Shown one piece after another: positions 60,768 through 64,000 of a stretch of DNA of 64,000 bases. The notes under the pieces were generated by a model, which saw only the letters and a program-made list of their open reading frames with translations, was not told where the DNA came from and made no database searches. The stretch comes from Nocardia ignorata NBRC 108230 (lineage in GTDB: Bacteria; Actinomycetota; Actinomycetes; Mycobacteriales; Mycobacteriaceae). Within the stretch, counting starts at the first letter, position 1, and each line of letters opens with the position of its first letter. The stretch covers positions 1-64,000 of the forward strand of contig NZ_BDBI01000021.1 in NCBI RefSeq assembly GCF_001612905.1, written 5' to 3'. The translations under genes were made by a program, and so were the position numbers.

Positions 60768-60826
60768 CGGTCGTCCTGCACAATCGCCTGCCTGAGTGTG
60801 TGACCAGCGGAAACAGAGGTGGATTG

Positions 60827-62248
60827 ATGATCGACATCATTGTCGTGGGTGCGGGTCCGACCGGGATGATGCTGGCTGGGGAGCTCCGGTTGCAGGGCGT
60901 GCGGGTGGTTGTTCTCGACCGGGATCCGGCGCCGACCCCGGTCGTGCGCGCTCTCGGTCTGCACGCCCGCAGCCTGGAGGTACTCGCCCAGCGAGGCCTG
61001 GTCGACCGGTTCCTCGCACTGGGCTCGCGCCACCCGCTCGGCGGCTATTTCGCCGGCATCGCCAAACCTCAGCCCACCGGCCTGGACACCACCTACCCGT
61101 TCGTACTCGGCCTCCCGCAGCCCGTCACCGAACGCCTGCTCACCGAGCACGCCGTGGCCCTGGGTGCCGAGATCCGGCGCGACACCGAACTGGTCGGCCT
61201 CACCCAGGCCGAGCATGCGGTGACGGCCGAACTGGCCGACGGCTCCACCCTCGCCGCGCGCTACCTCGTCGGTTGCGACGGTGGCCGCAGCATGGTGCGC
61301 TCGCTGCTCGGCATCGGCTTTCCCGGCGAACCCAGCCGGGCTGACACCCTGCTCGGCGAGATGCGGTTGACCGCGACGTCCGACACGGTGTCCACCGTGA
61401 ACGCCGAGGTGCGCCGGACGCAGCTGCGCTTCGGTGCCGCGCCGATCGGCGACGGGTTCTATCGCGTGGTCGTGCCCGCCGACGAAGTAGCCGAGGACCG
61501 CACAGTTCCGCCGACGTTCGACGAATTCCGCGGTCGGCTGATCGCCACGGCGGGCACCGACCTCGGCGCGCACGCACCGCGCTGGCTCTCGCGCTTCGGT
61601 GACGCCACCCGCTTGGCCGAGGACTACCGCCGCGGTCGCGTCCTGCTCGCAGGCGATGCCGCCCACATCCACCCGCCGCTGGGCGGCCAAGGCTTGAACC
61701 TGGGGATCCAGGACGCGGTGAATCTCGGCTGGAAACTCGCCGCCGAGGTCAACGGCTGGGCGCCACCAGGGCTGCTCGACAGTTACGCCGCCGAACGCCG
61801 TCCGGTGGCCGCCGACGTCCTGGACAACACCCGCGCGCAGATGACTCTGGTCTCGCTCGATCCCGGCGCCCAGGCGGTGCGCCGCGTCCTGTCCGAACTG
61901 ATGGACTTCGAGGGCGTCACCCGGCACCTGATCGAGAAGATCATCGCCACCGCCATCCGCTACGACCTGGGCGACGGCCACGACCTGCTCGGCAGGCGCT
62001 TGCCCGATATCGAACTCGCGCACGGCGGTCTCTACGACCGCCTGCACGCCGGTCGTGCCCTGCTCCTCGACCCGGCCGGTGCGTTGTCGGTGACCGGCTG
62101 GGCCGACCGGGTCGATTACCTCGTGGACGGCATGGTCGATCTACCCGCCGTCCTGCTCCGTCCCGACGGTCACGTCGCCTGGGTCGACGACGGCCGCCAC
62201 GACCTCGCCCGAGCCCTCACACGATGGTTCGGCGAGCCGCGCGCCTGA
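60827..62248 (+). CDS. rox: Rifampicin monooxygenase-like FAD monooxygenase
   Basis: The 473-residue class A flavoprotein monooxygenase has the FAD motif VVGAGPTGMMLAGELRLQGV, YLVGCDGGRSMVRSLLGIGF and VLLAGDAAHIHPPLGGQGLN, with the C-terminal thioredoxin-like region GRALLLDPAGALSVTGWADR. Length and many blocks (PQPVTERLLTEHAVALGAEI, RDTELVGLTQ, LDNTRAQMTL) match Rox of Nocardia farcinica as I recall it. Rox hydroxylates rifampicin at the naphthyl ring and opens the ansa bridge. GAGGTGG precedes the ATG at 60827. The RAE-type dyad upstream supports rifamycin-inducible expression. A paralogue with another aromatic substrate is possible. Confidence 0.85.
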   Translation: MIDIIVVGAGPTGMMLAGELRLQGVRVVVLDRDPAPTPVVRALGLHARSLEVLAQRGLVDRFLALGSRHPLGGYFAGIAKPQPTGLDTTYPFVLGLPQPVTERLLTEHAVALGAEIRRDTELVGLTQAEHAVTAELADGSTLAARYLVGCDGGRSMVRSLLGIGFPGEPSRADTLLGEMRLTATSDTVSTVNAEVRRTQLRFGAAPIGDGFYRVVVPADEVAEDRTVPPTFDEFRGRLIATAGTDLGAHAPRWLSRFGDATRLAEDYRRGRVLLAGDAAHIHPPLGGQGLNLGIQDAVNLGWKLAAEVNGWAPPGLLDSYAAERRPVAADVLDNTRAQMTLVSLDPGAQAVRRVLSELMDFEGVTRHLIEKIIATAIRYDLGDGHDLLGRRLPDIELAHGGLYDRLHAGRALLLDPAGALSVTGWADRVDYLVDGMVDLPAVLLRPDGHVAWVDDGRHDLARALTRWFGEPRA

Positions 62249-62316
62249 TACCCGGTGCCGGGCACGGCGTTTCGCCGGAGGTCAGGCGGAATCGGTGATC
62301 CAGGCGCCCGGCCGAC

Positions 62317-63468
62317 TCACTGGGCCGCTGCGGTGAACGGGGTGACGACCCGTGGGGCGGCGGGCCGGGACGGATGCCGCCACACGCCCTGGCGTTCCAG
62401 GATCGGCAGCACACCCTCACCGAACCAGTACGCCTCCTCCAGGTGCGGGTAACCGGAGAGGATGAAGTGGTCGATGCCGAGCGCGGCGTACTCGAGCAGC
62501 CGTTCGGCCACCTCCGCGTGGGAACCGACCAGGGCCGTGCCCGCCCCGCCGCGCACCAGGCCCACACCGGCCCACAGGTTCGGGGCGATCTCGAGGTTGT
62601 CGGTGCGTCCGTTGTGCAGGCTGGCCATCCGCCGCTGTCCCTCGGACTCGCTGCGGGCCAGGCTCGCCTGCACCCGTTCGATCTCGCCGGGCGCGATGCC
62701 CGAGAGCAGCCGGTCGGCCTCGGCCCACGCCTCGGCGGCGGTGTCGCGGGTGATCACGTGCACGCGCAACCCGAAGTCGACCGACCGGCCCTCGAGCGCG
62801 GCGAGACCACGAATCCAGTCCAGCTTCTTCGCGACCGCGTCGAGTGGTTCGCCCCAGGTCAGATAGGTGTCGGCATAGCGTGCCGCGACCGGACCCGCGG
62901 GACCGGACGACCCACCGAAGAACACCGGCGGTACCGGATCGGGTCGCGCGCTGAGCAGCGCCTCGTTCACCCGCAGATGCTCGCCGGTGAAGGTGACCGG
63001 CTCGGTGGACTGCCACAGTTCACGCACGATGTGCAGGAATTCTCCGGTGCGGGCGTACCGCTGCTCCTTGTCGAGGAAATCGCCGTAGGCCTGCTGCTCC
63101 TTCGGTTCACCGCCGGTGACCACGTTGAGCAGCAACCGGCCGCCGGAGTGGCGCTGGAAGGTCGCGGCCATCTGCGCGGCCAGGGTGGGGCTGACGAGGC
63201 CGGGCCGCAGGGCGACCAGGAATTTGAGCGTCTCGCTGGTCTGCACCAGCATCGCGGTGGTGAGCCAAGCGTCCTCGCACCAAGCCCCGGTGGGGGTGAG
63301 CACGCCGGTGAATCCGTTGTCCTCGGCGGCGGCGGTGAGCTGATTGAGATAGCGCAGGGTGGCCGGCCGGTCACCGGACATGAAACTGCCGTGCCCACCC
63401 GCGACCAACCCCCGCGAATCGCCGTAGGTGGGCAGGAACCAGTGGAACGACAGTGCTTGCTTACTCAT
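62317..63468 (-). CDS. FMNH2-dependent alkanesulfonate monooxygenase-like luciferase-family enzyme
   Basis: The 383-residue bacterial-luciferase-like flavin monooxygenase resembles SsuD: SFHWFLPTYGDSRGLVAG, PTGAWCEDAWL, LVALRPGLVSPTLAAQMAAT, LLLNVVTGGEPKEQQAYGDF, PPVFFGGSSGPAGPVAARYA and FILSGYPHLEEAYWFGEGVL. SsuD releases sulfite from alkanesulfonates with reduced FMN. No flavin reductase or SsuABC transporter is adjacent. The ATG at 63468 (MSKQALSFHW) is taken; a GTG at 63504 would add 12 residues. Confidence 0.87.
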   Translation of the reverse strand: MSKQALSFHWFLPTYGDSRGLVAGGHGSFMSGDRPATLRYLNQLTAAAEDNGFTGVLTPTGAWCEDAWLTTAMLVQTSETLKFLVALRPGLVSPTLAAQMAATFQRHSGGRLLLNVVTGGEPKEQQAYGDFLDKEQRYARTGEFLHIVRELWQSTEPVTFTGEHLRVNEALLSARPDPVPPVFFGGSSGPAGPVAARYADTYLTWGEPLDAVAKKLDWIRGLAALEGRSVDFGLRVHVITRDTAAEAWAEADRLLSGIAPGEIERVQASLARSESEGQRRMASLHNGRTDNLEIAPNLWAGVGLVRGGAGTALVGSHAEVAERLLEYAALGIDHFILSGYPHLEEAYWFGEGVLPILERQGVWRHPSRPAAPRVVTPFTAAAQ

Positions 63469-63638
63469 GGCAACGATGCTGACCGGCGCATCCGATGAGG
63501 TCACGCATTGTGCTCACCGTGCGCACAACTCCCACCCGCCGCACGGAACTAGACGTAACCATGCGAAACACGTAACCTCGTGGCAGGCTCGGGCGACGGT
63601 GCCCGGGCGGCGACGACCCTACGAAACGAGTTTCCTCA

Positions 63639-64000
63639 ATGACGCGGCATGTCGACGTACTGATCATCGGCGCTGGCCTGTCCGGAATCGGCACGGCCTG
63701 TCACCTCATTCGCGAGCAGACCGGACGCAGCTACGCGATCCTCGAGCGCCGCGAGAACATCGGTGGCACCTGGGACCTGTTCAAGTACCCCGGCATCCGG
63801 TCCGACTCCGACATGCTCACCTTCGGCTTCGGTTTCCGTCCCTGGATCGGCACCAAGGTGCTGGCCGACGGCGCGAGCATCCGTCAGTACGTCGAGGACA
63901 CCGCCAAGGAATACGGGGTCACCGACCACATCACCTTCGGCCGCAAGGTCGTGCACCTGGCCTTCGACCGCGACGCCGCGCAGTGGACCGTCACCGCCCT
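63639..64000 (+). CDS. EthA-like flavin-containing (Baeyer-Villiger type) monooxygenase, truncated by the window edge
   Basis: The visible 120 residues are the N-terminus of an FAD/NADPH monooxygenase: FAD motif VDVLIIGAGLSGIGTACHL, then YAILERRENIGGTWDLFKYP, IRSDSDMLTFGFGFRPW and ASIRQYVEDTAKEYGV. GTWDLFKYPGIRSDSDM is characteristic of EthA-type enzymes, known for activating ethionamide and oxidising ketones. The rest lies beyond position 64000, so NADPH-binding and Baeyer-Villiger motifs cannot be checked. Confidence 0.88.
   Translation, partial: MTRHVDVLIIGAGLSGIGTACHLIREQTGRSYAILERRENIGGTWDLFKYPGIRSDSDMLTFGFGFRPWIGTKVLADGASIRQYVEDTAKEYGVTDHITFGRKVVHLAFDRDAAQWTVTA

Noticed and set aside
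1..64000. tRNA, rRNA, CRISPR, IS elements, att sites
   Set aside because: No cloverleaf, rRNA motif, regular spaced repeat, transposase or integrase was recognised on either strand by eye; tRNAscan-SE and ISfinder searches would settle it.

Overview
The window is a GC-rich actinobacterial chromosome segment, most likely from Nocardia or a close mycolic-acid-producing relative. The evidence is a fused HadA/HadB mycolic-acid dehydratase, RbpA, an Lnt apolipoprotein N-acyltransferase, a conservon (CvnABCD), membrane-type Mqo, and a flavin monooxygenase closely resembling Nocardia farcinica Rox (rifampicin monooxygenase). Many genes have a TAnnnT -10 hexamer 6-8 nt before the start codon, as leaderless actinobacterial genes do. 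No rRNA, tRNA, CRISPR array, transposase or integrase was recognised.

Layout. 0.1-2.1 kb: double-HTH MerR regulator divergent from an erythromycin-esterase-family protein. 2.2-5.1 kb: TldD/TldE-type protease pair. 5.2-8.5 kb: TetR regulator, TauE/SafE permease and a NarL-type two-component system. 8.6-12.8 kb: FxsA, a small RHH-like protein, an amidohydrolase and Lnt. 13.0-28.5 kb: the centrepiece, a single 4547-residue four-module NRPS (C-A-T x4 plus TE) translationally coupled to a DrrA/DrrB-type ABC exporter and closed by a strong hairpin terminator. 28.6-39.6 kb: rbpA and housekeeping or hypothetical genes (mqo, LysR, M23 peptidase, ArsR, GT9, HdeD, HugZ-like, lipase, YdjM-like). 39.8-44.8 kb: lipoprotein, hadAB fusion, a molybdopterin oxidoreductase divergent from an SDR gene with paired palindromes between them. 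44.8-48.5 kb: the conservon. 48.7-52 kb: DUF779, an aldehyde dehydrogenase homologue lacking both expected catalytic residues, and its GAF/winged-helix regulator. 52-60.3 kb: lipoprotein, phosphodiesterase, SnoaL-like, TetR with its reductase, spermidine synthase/DUF350/DUF4247, methyltransferase, HAD phosphatase. 60.3-64 kb: a gene-poor gap with a 19-bp dyad of rifamycin-associated-element type before rox, then an SsuD-like monooxygenase and a truncated EthA-like monooxygenase.

The most interesting system is the NRPS-exporter unit. Its first module resembles EntF: the condensation domain has the EntF pattern and the adenylation code reads DVWHFSLVDK (serine). No aryl-acid, MbtH or iron genes lie nearby, so it probably makes an N-capped Ser-X-X-X peptide or lactone of unknown identity. 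It sits between lnt and rbpA, where mycobacteria keep ppm1, which suggests an inserted island. Other strong leads are the rifamycin-type dyad before rox, the catalytically altered aldehyde dehydrogenase with 11-bp-spaced repeats in its promoter, and a sigma-R-like promoter before rbpA.
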